Positions 1 through 9,366 are shown, numbered from the stretch's first letter. The stretch: 64,000 bases of DNA from Luteibacter sp. 9135 (GCF_000745005.1 NZ_JQNB01000001.1:3775501-3839500); one strand, 5' to 3'. A program made the numbers and translations. The notes: a model not told the origin generated them from the sequence alone.

Positions 1-701
1 AACGTCTGCGCGCCCTGGCGGCGGGCGTAGAGCAGCGAACGACCCGCGGCCACGGCATCGACCTTGACCCAGGCGCTGACGGTGAAGGTGCCGCCGTCGG
101 CGACGTTCATCGACACGCTGCCCGGCAACGTCACGACCTTGCTGCCGTCGAAGCGCGCGGCCTTGCCGATCACGCCGTCGACGGTGGGGATGTCGTTACC
201 GGTGGCGTTGTTGGCGTATGCGGTGGCATCGCGCGGCGGCGTGCCGGCGGGTTCCTCGAAGTGATACACGGCCGCGTAATCGGCGTCGAACACGGCACCG
301 GCCTTCTCGCCGCCCTGCGCCTTCGGGTTGCCGTAGTACATCCAGATCGGCTGCTGGGCGTCGGCCGCCAGCTGCGGCACGTCCACCCAGACCAGGGCCA
401 CGCCGAGCACCGGATCGAAGCTTTCGACCTGGTAGTTCAGCGGGGTCTTGTCGTCCGCGGCGACGAAACGCACGTCGGCACCGCTTTCGGAGACACCGTC
501 GAAGGTGAAGTTGCCGGAATGCAGCCGGACCAGCAGCGGCACGCGGCCGACGGCGGTGGTGAGGTTGCCGCCCTTGGGCGTGCTGTCGATGGTGATGGCC
601 TTGCGGAAGGCGAAATCCTGGTTCCACCAGGAGGTGTCGGCATGCGCGGCCGGCACCAGCGCCAGGAACAGCAGGCCGGTCAGGATGAGAAGTCGTTTCA
701 C
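1..701 (-). CDS. DUF2341/LamG-domain secreted protein (3' end beyond window)
   Basis: This is the N-terminal 233 codons of a larger protein that runs off the left edge. A GTG start at 701 opens a clear signal peptide (MKRLLILTGLLFLALVPAAHA). It is followed by a DUF2341-like region (WWNQDFAFRKAI near residue 25; W-x-YYGNP near 130) and then the start of a concanavalin/LamG-like domain (FTVSAWVKV near 215). In other bacteria DUF2341 is often fused to, or encoded beside, MotA/TolQ/ExbB proton-channel domains, so the missing C-terminus may be ExbB-like; that is inference. It lies 38 bases downstream of the TpsB gene on the same strand, and probably belongs to the surface-signalling/secretion operon. 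GTG is chosen because it gives the complete signal peptide and is preceded by an AGGGGA-like site. Confidence 0.75.
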   Translation of the reverse strand, partial: MKRLLILTGLLFLALVPAAHADTSWWNQDFAFRKAITIDSTPKGGNLTTAVGRVPLLVRLHSGNFTFDGVSESGADVRFVAADDKTPLNYQVESFDPVLGVALVWVDVPQLAADAQQPIWMYYGNPKAQGGEKAGAVFDADYAAVYHFEEPAGTPPRDATAYANNATGNDIPTVDGVIGKAARFDGSKVVTLPGSVSMNVADGGTFTVSAWVKVDAVAAGRSLLYARRQGAQT

Positions 702-738
702 GGTGATGTCCCCTGGATGCGTGGACCCGACCCGAAGG

Positions 739-2343
739 TCAGAGGTCCGCCTTGAGCGAAAAATGGATGCGGGTGTCGTGGGCGCGCGTGGCCTGCCCGT
801 CGTTGAACGGATAGGCCACCTCGAACGCACCGGTGGCGATGTTGAAGATCTGGAAACGCGTGCCGAGGCCCACGCTGGAGAGGTCGTAACTCTTGACCGT
901 CTTGCTGCCGGCCTCGGGGCGGGACGGATCGACCAGCGACGGCAAGGCGTTCATCAGGGCCAGGTGCGCGCCGTCGAGGAAGGCATGGAAGCGCCAGTCG
1001 TTCACCCATGCGCCCAGGTGTGCGGCGATCGACGGTGAGCGGAACTCGATGGCGCCGATGGCGCCGCGGTCCGCGGTTTGTTCGGCTTCCAGGTAACCGC
1101 GCACGGTGCTCTCGCCACCGGCGGCGTATTGCTCGCTGGAAATCAGCGACGAAGTCGACACCTGCGCGCCGAGGCGGCCAAACAGGCTGAACCCGTTGTC
1201 GAGGACGTACGTACGGCTGGTGTCGGCCTTCACGTAGAAAAAGTTCTGCCGCGCGCGGTAGCGCTGGTAGTCGAACTCGGCCGAACTGCTGCTGCCGGCG
1301 CGAAAGCCCGCCGTGGCGCTCAGCGAGATCGTCTGCACCGTCTTCTCGTCCACCGACTGGCCCTGGTAACCGGCGGTCAACGGGATATAGGTGATCGGCG
1401 CCTTCGAGGTGGCACCGCCCAGGGTGATGTTCTGGTCGAAGTGCTTGCGATTGACCGCCAGCGACAGCGACTGGCTGTACGACCCGTGGGCCGGCAAGCT
1501 ACGCAGGAGCGTGAAGCCGAAAGCGTTGCCCTTGCCGAGCACGGTGGTGCCACCGACGGCATTGGCGTTGCTGTTGGACTTGTAACCGGAGGCCAGCACG
1601 CTCCAGTCGCTGTCCAGCGGGATCAGGTAGGAACCGGCCCAGACTTCCGCCGCATTGCGATGCTGCGGGGCGACGATATAGGTGAGCGAGGCCGCATGGC
1701 CTGCCTGGAACAGGTTGTCGTCGCGGACGCTGGCAACGGTGCGCAGTTCCGGCGTGTTGACGCTGTGGTCGTTGTTGACCTCGAGGCTGGCGTGCAGCGG
1801 CGAGGCATCGGTGACCTTCAGCGTCACGTCCATCGTCTGCGGCAGCTTGCCGGGCGTCAGTACGGGCACCACCTGCGCGCCACTGCGCCGGTTCACGTCC
1901 GTGAGCTGCTGCTGGGCCCGGGTAAAGTCGGGTACGTCCCCTTCATGCAGCGCCGGCACCGCGTCGCGGATGTCCTTCGGCGAGCGATACGTCGCGCCTT
2001 CCACGCGCACGCGGCCTATCGTGTTCTCGGTGACCTGGAAGCGGATGATCCCGCCCTTGACCTGCTGCGGCGGCAGGTCCACCACGACCGACTGGTAGCC
2101 GTGCGCCTGGTAGGCCTTCTGCAAGGCATCGCGGGCCGCGCTCACGTCGTTCATCGATTTGCCGGGACCGAGAAACGGATAGACCGCCGTCTCGATATCC
2201 AGCGCAGGCAAGGTCGTGTTGCCGTCGACCACATACTCGTTGACGTCGAACGCGGTCGGCGCATCCTGGGCCGACGCGTTCACGGCGAGGCCGAGCGCAA
2301 GCGCCAACGCAAGCGCGTGGCGTGACGTCGTGGCACGACTCAT
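739..2343 (-). CDS. TpsB-family outer-membrane transporter (ShlB/FhaC/HecB type)
   Basis: A 534-aa two-partner-secretion transporter. It would form a 16-strand outer-membrane barrel that exports a large TpsA exoprotein. It has a signal peptide (ALALALALGLAVNASA), a POTRA_2-type region (FDVNEYVVDGNTTLP near residue 32, VTENTIGRVRVEGATY near 125), a second POTRA, then a barrel of alternating strands ending in an aromatic-poor KADL. Length is typical of the ShlB family. No TpsA partner is visible inside the window; the adjacent gene is a DUF2341 protein. It sits 141 bases downstream of the fecR-like gene on the same strand, suggesting control by the ECF sigma factor, as for PdtB in the Pseudomonas PUMA3 regulon. 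Family is secure; substrate is unknown. Confidence 0.85.
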   Translation of the reverse strand: MSRATTSRHALALALALGLAVNASAQDAPTAFDVNEYVVDGNTTLPALDIETAVYPFLGPGKSMNDVSAARDALQKAYQAHGYQSVVVDLPPQQVKGGIIRFQVTENTIGRVRVEGATYRSPKDIRDAVPALHEGDVPDFTRAQQQLTDVNRRSGAQVVPVLTPGKLPQTMDVTLKVTDASPLHASLEVNNDHSVNTPELRTVASVRDDNLFQAGHAASLTYIVAPQHRNAAEVWAGSYLIPLDSDWSVLASGYKSNSNANAVGGTTVLGKGNAFGFTLLRSLPAHGSYSQSLSLAVNRKHFDQNITLGGATSKAPITYIPLTAGYQGQSVDEKTVQTISLSATAGFRAGSSSSAEFDYQRYRARQNFFYVKADTSRTYVLDNGFSLFGRLGAQVSTSSLISSEQYAAGGESTVRGYLEAEQTADRGAIGAIEFRSPSIAAHLGAWVNDWRFHAFLDGAHLALMNALPSLVDPSRPEAGSKTVKSYDLSSVGLGTRFQIFNIATGAFEVAYPFNDGQATRAHDTRIHFSLKADL

Positions 2344-2483
2344 GCGTTCACCCGTATTACTCGTGTAGCCACGCGGACTGTCCCCTGTCGTTCCGTTTGT
2401 CCCCTAGACGCGGAAACACGGGTGGCACTGAACCGCTGTCACGAAAGATTCATGGTGCGGGCGATCGCCGCGGGCGGGCGTGC

Positions 2484-3458
2484 TCAGCTGAGCAGCACCC
2501 ATCCCCCCGGAAGATGCGTGGCGTGGGCGCCATACGCGTCCTGGATCAGGGTCGTCACGTCGGCCATCTGGGCGAGGGTGAAACGCGCATGCACGCGGCG
2601 CTCGGCGAGGGCACGATCGGTAATCACGATGCGACCGGGGCGGTAGCGGTTGATGTCGGCCACGACGTCGGCCAGCCGCTGGTTGTCGTAGATGAGCACA
2701 CGACGGCGCCACGCCAGCGCGGTATCGGCGTTCACCGCGACCGGGGCGGACAGGCCGTTCGCATCCACGTCCACCTGCTGCGACGGCTTGACCCGCGTCG
2801 TCGTCGATGCCCAGGTCAGTTCGGTCTGCCCGTCCAGGCAGGTGACGCTGGTCGCCGCCTCGTGGCAGCGTAAGGCGAATGCGCTGCCCGGTGCCGAGGC
2901 CAGCGTGGCATCGGCCACCTGCACCACGAACGGCGCGCGGCGGCTCGGGTCGATGTGCACCACCGCCTCGCCCGCACGCAGCCGCATGCCGGTGACCCGG
3001 CGGCCCTCGGTAAGCAGGTGGATATCGCTGGCCGTGTTCATTTCCACCAGGACGCCTGGCGCCACGTCGACCCGGCGCTGCTCGCCCACGGCGGTGTGCA
3101 AGGTGGAGGCATCGGCGGCGGCGATCAGGTCGAGTCCCGGACGTCCGATGAGGACGGCGGCCACCGACGCGGCGACGGCCGCAGTGAGGAAACGCCTTCG
3201 GTCCATGCGCAGGCCGTGGCGCGGGGCGACCCGATCCCCGCGTGACGCGCCCGCGCGGTGTTCGGCGATCGCCGGCCCCAGGTGCTCCCACAGGCGCCGC
3301 GTGCGTGCGAAGGCCTCAGCATGCCGTTCGTCGGCCATGCACCAGCGCCGGAACGCCTCACCGTCCTCGCGGGTCGCCGTTCCCGAGGTGAGGTGGAGCA
3401 GCCAGGCGTGTGCCTCGCGGTCGCTGCGTTGCAGGAGAAGGGTGTCCATATCGGTCAA
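2484..3458 (-). CDS. FecR-family anti-sigma / sigma regulator
   Basis: A 324-aa inner-membrane sigma regulator. The N-terminus carries a DUF4880-like cytoplasmic domain (AHAWLLHLTSG, EAFRRWCMADERHAEAF, residues 15-55) that would bind the sigma factor. A single hydrophobic segment follows (RRFLTAAVAASVAAVLIG, about 90-107), then a periplasmic FecR domain (VGEQRRVDVAPGVLVEMNT) and a C-terminal DUF4974-like part (ADVVADINRYRPGRIVI). Its ATG overlaps the sigma-factor stop as ATGA, so the two are translationally coupled. In such systems the periplasmic domain receives a signal from an STN domain of a receptor; here the STN domain is a stand-alone protein encoded two genes upstream. Confidence 0.9.
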   Translation of the reverse strand: MTDMDTLLLQRSDREAHAWLLHLTSGTATREDGEAFRRWCMADERHAEAFARTRRLWEHLGPAIAEHRAGASRGDRVAPRHGLRMDRRRFLTAAVAASVAAVLIGRPGLDLIAAADASTLHTAVGEQRRVDVAPGVLVEMNTASDIHLLTEGRRVTGMRLRAGEAVVHIDPSRRAPFVVQVADATLASAPGSAFALRCHEAATSVTCLDGQTELTWASTTTRVKPSQQVDVDANGLSAPVAVNADTALAWRRRVLIYDNQRLADVVADINRYRPGRIVITDRALAERRVHARFTLAQMADVTTLIQDAYGAHATHLPGGWVLLS

Positions 3459-3991
3459 GACGATTCGCCCGCACCGGGACCGAACCGCTGGAACGATTTT
3501 CGTCCCACTTTTGTGGCGCAGGTCTCAAGCGCCTTCTTCAGTTCCTTGCCTACCATGCGCACGGATATGCCATGCCGCGCGGCGATGTCCGCCTGGGGTT
3601 GTTCGTCGACACGGGCCGCGATGAGGATGTCGCGCTGGCGACGGGTCAACGTGTCCAGGGCCTCGGACAGCGCCAGCACCTCCTGCCGCGACGACAGCAC
3701 CGCGGAGGGGTCCAGGCCATCGTGGACGCCGTTGATCAGGTCGTCCACCTCGTCACCCGTGAGCAGGCGCCCCGACGCACGATGATGATCGGCCGCCATG
3801 TTGAGGGCCATGCGGAACAGGTAGCCGGTGGGATGCCGGGCACGTTCCTCGTTCGGGTCGAGCCGGCGCACGCGCAGGTAGGTCTCCTGCAGCACGTCGT
3901 CGACCAGGTCGTCCGAGCGCAGTCGGCGACGCAGGCGACGGCGGAAGTCCTCGTAATTGTCGAGGAACAGGCCGAGCATCGACGTATCCAC
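3455..3991 (-). CDS. ECF sigma factor of iron/surface-signalling type
   Basis: A 178-aa extracytoplasmic-function sigma-70 factor. Region 2 is visible as VDDVLQETYLRVRRLDP and AFRMALNMAADHHR-like residues 30-75, and region 4 as LDTLTRRQRDILIAARVDE...QADIAARHGISVRMVGKELKKAL (about 115-160). A GTG start at 3991 is preferred over the ATG at 3979, because GGGGGAGG lies seven bases upstream of the GTG and only two bases separate it from the stop of the STN gene. It is coupled at both ends (2-base gap upstream, ATGA overlap with fecR downstream). It likely directs transcription of its own operon and of the TpsB/DUF2341 genes downstream; that target set is inferred. Confidence 0.88.
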   Translation of the reverse strand: MDTSMLGLFLDNYEDFRRRLRRRLRSDDLVDDVLQETYLRVRRLDPNEERARHPTGYLFRMALNMAADHHRASGRLLTGDEVDDLINGVHDGLDPSAVLSSRQEVLALSEALDTLTRRQRDILIAARVDEQPQADIAARHGISVRMVGKELKKALETCATKVGRKSFQRFGPGAGESS

Positions 3992-3993
3992 GG

Positions 3994-4710
3994 TCAATCC
4001 TCCCCCGCGCGGACGCCGCGGCAGGGTTCGTTCGACGCGGGGGAAGGCACGAGCAGCACGGTCACCGGGCTCATGCCGGACAACCGGGGCGGTAGACGCA
4101 CCGAGCGCACCGCGGCCAGTACCCGGCGATCTCGCGCGGGATCGTCGGAAGGCGCGAGCGCGGATGCCCGTTCCACGGTCCCGGAGCCGTCGATCCACAG
4201 CTGCAAGGCGAGGCGGAAGCCACCCGGGCGGGTGTCGTGCCTTGCGCACAAGGCCTGGGCGATGCTCGCCTGGATCAGGAAGGCATCGCCCTGGCCGAGC
4301 GAGGGCGAGCCGTCCCGTGCCATCGCGGGCGCATCGGGCACCCCAGGCGTCGGGGCTGTCGCGTCGGCGGTCACGGTGAAGGCATTCGTCGATGAGAAAC
4401 GTGCACCCAGGCCGGTGCCCAGCAGGAGGATACGTAACGCATCGTGCGGGCTCGCCGTCCCGTGCACACCCCGACTGAGGCGGCCCGCGACCAGCGCGTC
4501 GTCGAACAGCACGGCAATGCCGCTCTGTTCGCCGAAGGCGCGCAGGGCACTGGCGAGGGACTGTTCGTCGATGTCGAAGCGCGCTGACGCATGCGTTTCT
4601 GCCGTCCCCTGGGGTGATTCGGACGGCCTGCCCACCTGCGCGACCGCACCGGACGACGCGAGCAGGACCATGCACGCGACGAGCGCGAAAACGCTGCGTG
4701 CCAAGGTCAT
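3994..4710 (-). CDS. Stand-alone STN-domain protein (VreA-like signal receptor)
   Basis: A 238-aa exported protein with a signal peptide (VFALVACMVLLASSGAVA). Residues 42-115 form a secretin/TonB short N-terminal (STN) domain (FDIDEQSLASALRAFGEQSG, VAGRLSRGVHGTASPHDAL, FTVTAD). The remaining C-terminus (LALQLWIDGSGTVERASAL ... AVRSVRLPPRLSGMSPVTV) looks like a TonB C-terminal fold. There is no plug or beta-barrel, so it is not a TonB-dependent receptor although it heads a sigma/anti-sigma operon. This matches VreA of the Pseudomonas PUMA3 system, which has an STN domain but no barrel. GAGGA precedes the ATG. It probably passes a periplasmic signal to the FecR protein. Confidence 0.85.
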   Translation of the reverse strand: MTLARSVFALVACMVLLASSGAVAQVGRPSESPQGTAETHASARFDIDEQSLASALRAFGEQSGIAVLFDDALVAGRLSRGVHGTASPHDALRILLLGTGLGARFSSTNAFTVTADATAPTPGVPDAPAMARDGSPSLGQGDAFLIQASIAQALCARHDTRPGGFRLALQLWIDGSGTVERASALAPSDDPARDRRVLAAVRSVRLPPRLSGMSPVTVLLVPSPASNEPCRGVRAGED

Positions 4711-4892
4711 TCCTCGCGCTCTGGCGGACGGGACGGAAGCTCGTCTTCGGGCCGAAGGCTAGGCGCGCGAAATGACAGTCAGGCTCCGTTTCGATGACAG
4801 GCGCGATGACACGACCATGACAGCGAGGGAATGACGTTTACCCGCGAGAACTTGCGTGTTATCCATCACCGGATATCGCGGGGAAGAGAACG
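4711..4892. promoter_or_regulatory. Divergent intergenic region upstream of the STN-sigma operon
   Basis: 182 bases separate the STN gene (minus strand) from the small secreted protein gene (plus strand). It must contain the operon promoter. No convincing ECF -35/-10 pair could be assigned by eye. Confidence 0.35.
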
Positions 4893-5321
4893 ATGCATAT
4901 TCGGCATGGCGGACTGAAAGGCGTCGAAGCGAACGCCCCGAAGCGATGTGTTGTTGCCATCGCGTTGTGCATCGCTGCGCTGGACGGCGGCTGGTGCAGC
5001 GCACAGACCGTGGCCGACCACGGGGCGGTCGTCACGTTGCCCGGCGTCAATGCGTCAGCCGATGCTCCGGGTTGCGCCGAGGCCAACGGCGCGGGCATCG
5101 CGGCGCTTTCGTTCGAGTGCCTGAACCGCGCCGTCGCCCCCACGAACACGCCCGCCCTACCGGTGCAGCAAGGTACCGACGTCGGCCATCGCGCCACCAA
5201 CCAGCTAGGCCTCTACAACGCCGCCGCCCTGGGACACCGCATGGGACCGAACCTCGGAACCTCGGTGCAACCCTACCGGCCGCGGCTTGCCTACCCTACC
5301 CCGCTGGTGCCCGCGCACTAG
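4893..5321 (+). CDS. Small secreted protein of unknown function
   Basis: A 142-aa unrecognised protein. It has a basic start and a hydrophobic signal-like segment (VVAIALCIAALDGGWCSA, about residues 19-37), then a low-complexity mature part rich in Ala, Asn, Pro and Thr with no known motif. A purine-rich GGGGAAGAG stretch lies just upstream of the ATG. It stands alone between the divergent STN operon and the convergent secretin gene. Two cysteines in the mature part (about residues 57 and 70) could form a disulfide. The reading frame is open and the codon choice matches its neighbours, but no family was recognised. Confidence 0.6.
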   Translation: MHIRHGGLKGVEANAPKRCVVAIALCIAALDGGWCSAQTVADHGAVVTLPGVNASADAPGCAEANGAGIAALSFECLNRAVAPTNTPALPVQQGTDVGHRATNQLGLYNAAALGHRMGPNLGTSVQPYRPRLAYPTPLVPAH

Positions 5322-5348
5322 CGCAGCGCGGGACTATCCATGGTGCCT

Positions 5349-7703
5349 CTACGGATGCAGAGGCACGGTCACCGTCGGCTCGCCGTTACCGGTCCGGGTC
5401 GTTCCCGACGTGGGCGTATCACCCCGATACGGGCGCAGCGATTCGAACTTGCGCTGGTATTCGTCCGTCACCTGCTTGGCTTCGTCGCCATTGGTGATGA
5501 CGCGCGGCGTGATCAGCACGATCAGCTCGGTGCGGTTGCGGCTGCGCGTGGTGGAGCCAAACAGACGGCCGAAGACGGGAATGCGATTCAGGCCGGGAAT
5601 GCCGGTGTCGGTCACGCCCTCGTCCTGCTTGATCAGGCCACCCAGCAACACCGTCTGCCCGCTCTGTACGGCCACCTGGGTGGCCACCTCGCGCTGCTGG
5701 ATCGGGAAGTTGCCCGTGGCGGTGTCCTTCTGGCCGGGCGCGCTCACCACCTGGTTGATGTTGAGGTACACCAGGCCACCGGGATTCACGCGCGGACGCA
5801 CGTTGAGGATCACGCCGGTGTCCTTGTACTCCAGCTGGCCGATGGTGTTATCGGAGTTGGCGTTGGTGTTGATATAGGTCTGCGTGATGGGAATCTGGTC
5901 GCCGACCTGGATATGCGCCTTCTGGTTGTTCAGCACCACCAGCGACGGCGCGGACAGCGTCTTGGTGTTGCCGCTGGTTTCCATCGCACGAAGTGCCACG
6001 GAGATATTGTTGTTGACGAAGGAGTAGAAGAAACTCTCGCCGCCGTAGCTGGCGCCACCGTTGCCCAGCGCCCACTGCTGCTTGTTGCCCGGCTGCGTGG
6101 GCTGGCCGTTGGTCGACCCGACCAGGCCTTCCAGGTACCACTGCACGCCGAACTGGAACTCGCCGGTCAGCGCCACCTCGAGGATGCGCGTCTCGATCTG
6201 CACCTGCAGCGGCACGGCGTCCAGGCGCTTGATCGCCTGCTCGATCTCGGCCCACTGGGCCGGACGGCAACGGACCATCAGCTGGTTGTTCGAATCCACC
6301 GAGGTGATCCGCACGCCGTCATCCGTGGTGATCGGCCCGTTGCGCTGGCGGCGCGACGACGTGTTGTCGTCGTCGCCGAGGCCGCTGCCGCCGCCCGAAC
6401 CCATCGAACTGCCGCCGCCGAAGCTGGAGCCGCCATTCGATCCATACGAGCCGCCGCCCAGTCCGCCGGTGGTGTTGATCAGGCCCGACGAGCCCGACGA
6501 CGAACCCGAGCTGTTGCCGAACGAGCCGGTGTTGCTGCCCAGGCCCGAGCCGCCGCGGTTGCCCAGGTCGTTATCTCCCCCGCCCAGCGAGCCGGAGGTC
6601 AGGCCGGGGCCCACCTTGCCGCCGCGGTCGCTCGAACCGCCCCCACCGGAGCCGCCGCCGTAGATGTCGGAAAGGTAATCGGCCAGATCGGAGGCCTGCA
6701 CGTTGCGCACGTCGTAGACATACAGCTGCGGCTCGTTGCCGCCGCCGTGGTCGATGCGGTCGATCCAGCTGCGGACTTCCTCGAGGTACGCCGGCTGCGG
6801 GCTGATCACCACCAGCGAGTTGGTCCGCTCGATCGGGATGAAGCGCAGCAGGCCGGCCATGGGCGTGTTGCCCTTGTCGCCGAACAGCTTGTCGAGCATG
6901 GGCGTGAGGTCCTTGACCTCCGCGCGTTGCAGGCTGAACACGCCCACCGACATGCCGCGCAGCCAGTCCACGTCGAACGTGGCCACGGTGCGCTGGTAGT
7001 TGTCCAACTCGGAAGGCGTGCCGGCCATGACGATGACATTGCGCGTCGGATCGGCCAGCAACGTGGCGTCCGGCCGCGCGAACGGCTTGATCAGCTTCTG
7101 CATCTCGGTAGCCGAGATGTAGTGCAGCGGGAACAGCCGCGCCTGCAGGCCGCCGGCCGGCGCGTTGGCGCCCAGGCTGGGCACGAGGTTGCCGGCCACG
7201 GCGTCCTTCGCGGGCACCACCACGTAACGGCCGTTGCTGTGCACCAGCGCGTTGTTGGTCCAGGACAGCAGCGTTTCCAGGATCGGCAGCGCCTGCTCGG
7301 CCGTCACCGGCTGCGAGGTGGAGAAGGACACGTTGCCCTGCACGCCCGGGGTGATCGAGTAGTTCTCGTGCAGCAGGTCGCCCAGGATGGCCTTGACCAC
7401 CGCCTCCACCGGCTGGTTCTCGAAATTGAAAGTGACCGTACCCGTGCCCGCGGCGACCGGCCGGGGTTTGGCCAGGCCCACCGGGCGGACGAACTGGCCC
7501 GTGCCGGTGGTGATCTGCGGCTGGGTGCTGGCCGGCGAGGAAGGATTGTTCGACGGCGCGATGCGCGGCCGCGGGGCAGGCAGTTCCGTACCGGCCATGG
7601 CTTCGCGCTGCAACGATCCATCATCACGCGGTTGCGGCAGCGACTGGCATCCGGCAAGTGCGACCGCGAGCGCCGTGGCGCCGATCAGGGGACTTTTGAG
7701 CAT
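5349..7703 (-). CDS. gspD: Type II secretion secretin (outer-membrane lipoprotein)
   Basis: A 784-aa secretin forming the outer-membrane channel of a type II secretion system. The ATG at 7703 gives a lipoprotein signal ending in LAGC, as in Xanthomonas XpsD; an upstream extension is not signal-like. Order: N0 domain (VTFNFENQPVEAVVKAILGD, near residue 90), N1-N3 repeats, then a long Gly/Ser linker at about residues 345-450, then the secretin core (VQIETRILEVALTGEFQFGV, VILNVRPRVNPGG, ATQVAVQSGQTVLLGGLI) and a short C-terminal tail. No other gsp genes are in the window, and genes on both sides are on the other strand, so it is an orphan here. The Gly-rich insert within N3 is longer than usual. 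Confidence 0.93.
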   Translation of the reverse strand: MLKSPLIGATALAVALAGCQSLPQPRDDGSLQREAMAGTELPAPRPRIAPSNNPSSPASTQPQITTGTGQFVRPVGLAKPRPVAAGTGTVTFNFENQPVEAVVKAILGDLLHENYSITPGVQGNVSFSTSQPVTAEQALPILETLLSWTNNALVHSNGRYVVVPAKDAVAGNLVPSLGANAPAGGLQARLFPLHYISATEMQKLIKPFARPDATLLADPTRNVIVMAGTPSELDNYQRTVATFDVDWLRGMSVGVFSLQRAEVKDLTPMLDKLFGDKGNTPMAGLLRFIPIERTNSLVVISPQPAYLEEVRSWIDRIDHGGGNEPQLYVYDVRNVQASDLADYLSDIYGGGSGGGGSSDRGGKVGPGLTSGSLGGGDNDLGNRGGSGLGSNTGSFGNSSGSSSGSSGLINTTGGLGGGSYGSNGGSSFGGGSSMGSGGGSGLGDDDNTSSRRQRNGPITTDDGVRITSVDSNNQLMVRCRPAQWAEIEQAIKRLDAVPLQVQIETRILEVALTGEFQFGVQWYLEGLVGSTNGQPTQPGNKQQWALGNGGASYGGESFFYSFVNNNISVALRAMETSGNTKTLSAPSLVVLNNQKAHIQVGDQIPITQTYINTNANSDNTIGQLEYKDTGVILNVRPRVNPGGLVYLNINQVVSAPGQKDTATGNFPIQQREVATQVAVQSGQTVLLGGLIKQDEGVTDTGIPGLNRIPVFGRLFGSTTRSRNRTELIVLITPRVITNGDEAKQVTDEYQRKFESLRPYRGDTPTSGTTRTGNGEPTVTVPLHP

Positions 7704-7891
7704 GGAACAACGTACTCCCTCGTTGGACGCGGCACGATACACCGACCCCTGGTGTTCGCCTATTTCGCTAACTCTAAAGGGAGCCTCACACAAAGCGCCA
7801 GCCTTACGCGCCGTTGCGGCACCCCCGGGCGCCCCTCGGCTATGATGGCCGGCGAACCGGCGGCGGGTCCGACCGGATGGACTGGACACGC

Positions 7892-8611
7892 ATGAACCAG
7901 GTGAAGTCGCCTTCCCGCGACAAACGCGTCGCCACCGCCGACGAGGCGCTGGCCGGCCTCGTGGCCGATGGACAGATCATCGCCGTGGGGGGCTTCGGCC
8001 TCTGTGGCATCCCCGAGCTGCTGATCCAGGCGCTGCGCGATTCCGGCGTCAAGGGCCTCACCGCCGTATCCAACAACGCGGGCATCGACGGCGTCGGCCT
8101 GGGCCTTCTGCTGGAAACCCGCCAGATCCGCAAGATGGTCTCGTCCTACGTGGGCGAGAACAAGGAATTCGAGCGCCAGTACCTCGCCGGCGAGCTGGAA
8201 GTCGATTTCACGCCGCAGGGCACGCTGGCCGAGAAGCTGCGCGCCGGTGGCGCGGGCATCCCCGCCTTCTTCACCCGCACCGGTTACGGCACGCAGGTGG
8301 CCGAGGGCAAGGAAACCCGCGAGTTCGACGGCCACATGTACGTGATGGAACGCTCCATCGTGGCCGACGTGGCCCTGGTCAAGGCGTGGAAGGCCGACCC
8401 CTCGGGCAACCTTGTCTATCGCAAGACCGCGCGCAACTTCAACCCGATGGCCGCCACGGCGGGCAAGGTGTGCGTCGCCGAGGTCGAGATCATGGTCGAG
8501 GTGGGCGAGCTGGACCCGGACCAGATCCACACGCCCGGCATCTACGTCGATCGCATCGTGCACAATCCCGCGCCGTCCAAGCGCATCGAACAGCGCACCG
8601 TGCGCGCCTGA
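7892..8611 (+). CDS. scoA: 3-oxoacid CoA-transferase subunit A
   Basis: A 239-aa alpha subunit of succinyl-CoA:3-ketoacid CoA transferase, which moves CoA from succinyl-CoA to acetoacetate or a related oxoacid. The glycine-rich [16 protein letters not shown] motif (near residue 32) and [15 protein letters not shown] are diagnostic of CoA-transferase family I subunit A. The ATG at 7892 is chosen; an ATG at 7877 is also possible and would add five residues. The beta-subunit gene follows after 10 bases with an AGGAG site overlapping the TGA, so the two are an operon. It is divergent from gspD. Confidence 0.92.
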   Translation: MNQVKSPSRDKRVATADEALAGLVADGQIIAVGGFGLCGIPELLIQALRDSGVKGLTAVSNNAGIDGVGLGLLLETRQIRKMVSSYVGENKEFERQYLAGELEVDFTPQGTLAEKLRAGGAGIPAFFTRTGYGTQVAEGKETREFDGHMYVMERSIVADVALVKAWKADPSGNLVYRKTARNFNPMAATAGKVCVAEVEIMVEVGELDPDQIHTPGIYVDRIVHNPAPSKRIEQRTVRA

Positions 8612-8621
8612 GGAGAACACC

Positions 8622-9257
8622 ATGGCCTGGACCCGTGAACAGATGGCGCAACGCGCCGCCCTGGAGCTCTCCGACGGCGACTACGTCAACCTAGGCATCG
8701 GCTTGCCCACGCTCGTGGCCAACCACCTGCCCGACGGCGTGGACGTGTGGCTGCAGTCCGAAAACGGCCTGCTCGGCATCGGCCCCTTCCCCACCGAGGA
8801 CGAAGTGGACGCCGACCTCATCAACGCCGGCAAGCAGACCGTTACCGCCCGCCAGGGCGCGTCGTTCTTCTCCAGCGCCGACTCCTTCGCCATGATCCGC
8901 GGCGGCCACGTGGACATTTCCATCCTCGGCGCCATGCAGGTCACCGCCAGCGGAGACATCGCCAACTGGATGGTGCCCGGCAAGATGGTCAAGGGCATGG
9001 GCGGCGCGATGGACCTGGTGGCCGGCGTCAAGCGCGTGGTGGTGGTCATGGAGCACACCGCGAAGGACGGCACCCCGAAGATCCTGACCGAATGCAGCCT
9101 GCCCCTCACCGGCAAGGGCGTGGTCGACCGCATCATCACCGACCTGGCCGTGTTCGACGTCACGCCCCAGGGCCTGGTGCTGATCGAGATGGCCCCGGAC
9201 GTGGACGAAGCACACCTGCGCGCCAGCACCGCCTGCGATTTTGCACGGGCCGGCTGA
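8622..9257 (+). CDS. scoB: 3-oxoacid CoA-transferase subunit B
   Basis: A 211-aa beta subunit partnering the preceding gene. The catalytic glutamate lies in SENGLLGIG (near residue 46), the glutamate that forms the CoA thioester in this family. [15 protein letters not shown] and the [14 protein letters not shown] motif further support the call. A strong AGGAGAACACC ribosome site precedes the ATG. A long intergenic region with palindromic repeats follows. Confidence 0.93.
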   Translation: MAWTREQMAQRAALELSDGDYVNLGIGLPTLVANHLPDGVDVWLQSENGLLGIGPFPTEDEVDADLINAGKQTVTARQGASFFSSADSFAMIRGGHVDISILGAMQVTASGDIANWMVPGKMVKGMGGAMDLVAGVKRVVVVMEHTAKDGTPKILTECSLPLTGKGVVDRIITDLAVFDVTPQGLVLIEMAPDVDEAHLRASTACDFARAG

Positions 9258-9290
9258 CGGGCCGTGAGGCGTGATGGGCGGTGAGGGGGA

Positions 9291-9366
9291 TCGCGCACGT
9301 GCGTGCACTCCTACACACCAGGTTGTCACATCATCGCGATCCCGTAGGAGCGCACGATGTGCGCGA
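9291..9366. repeat. REPIN-like inverted pair of palindromic elements
   Basis: Two REP-type units face each other. The minus-strand unit is at 9291-9314 and the plus-strand unit at 9344-9366. Each unit begins GTAGGAG and ends GCGA around an inverted repeat (right unit: GCGCAC-GAT-GTGCGC). The same family recurs near 10.85, 19.7, 26.8 and 37.1 kb. Confidence 0.85.
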
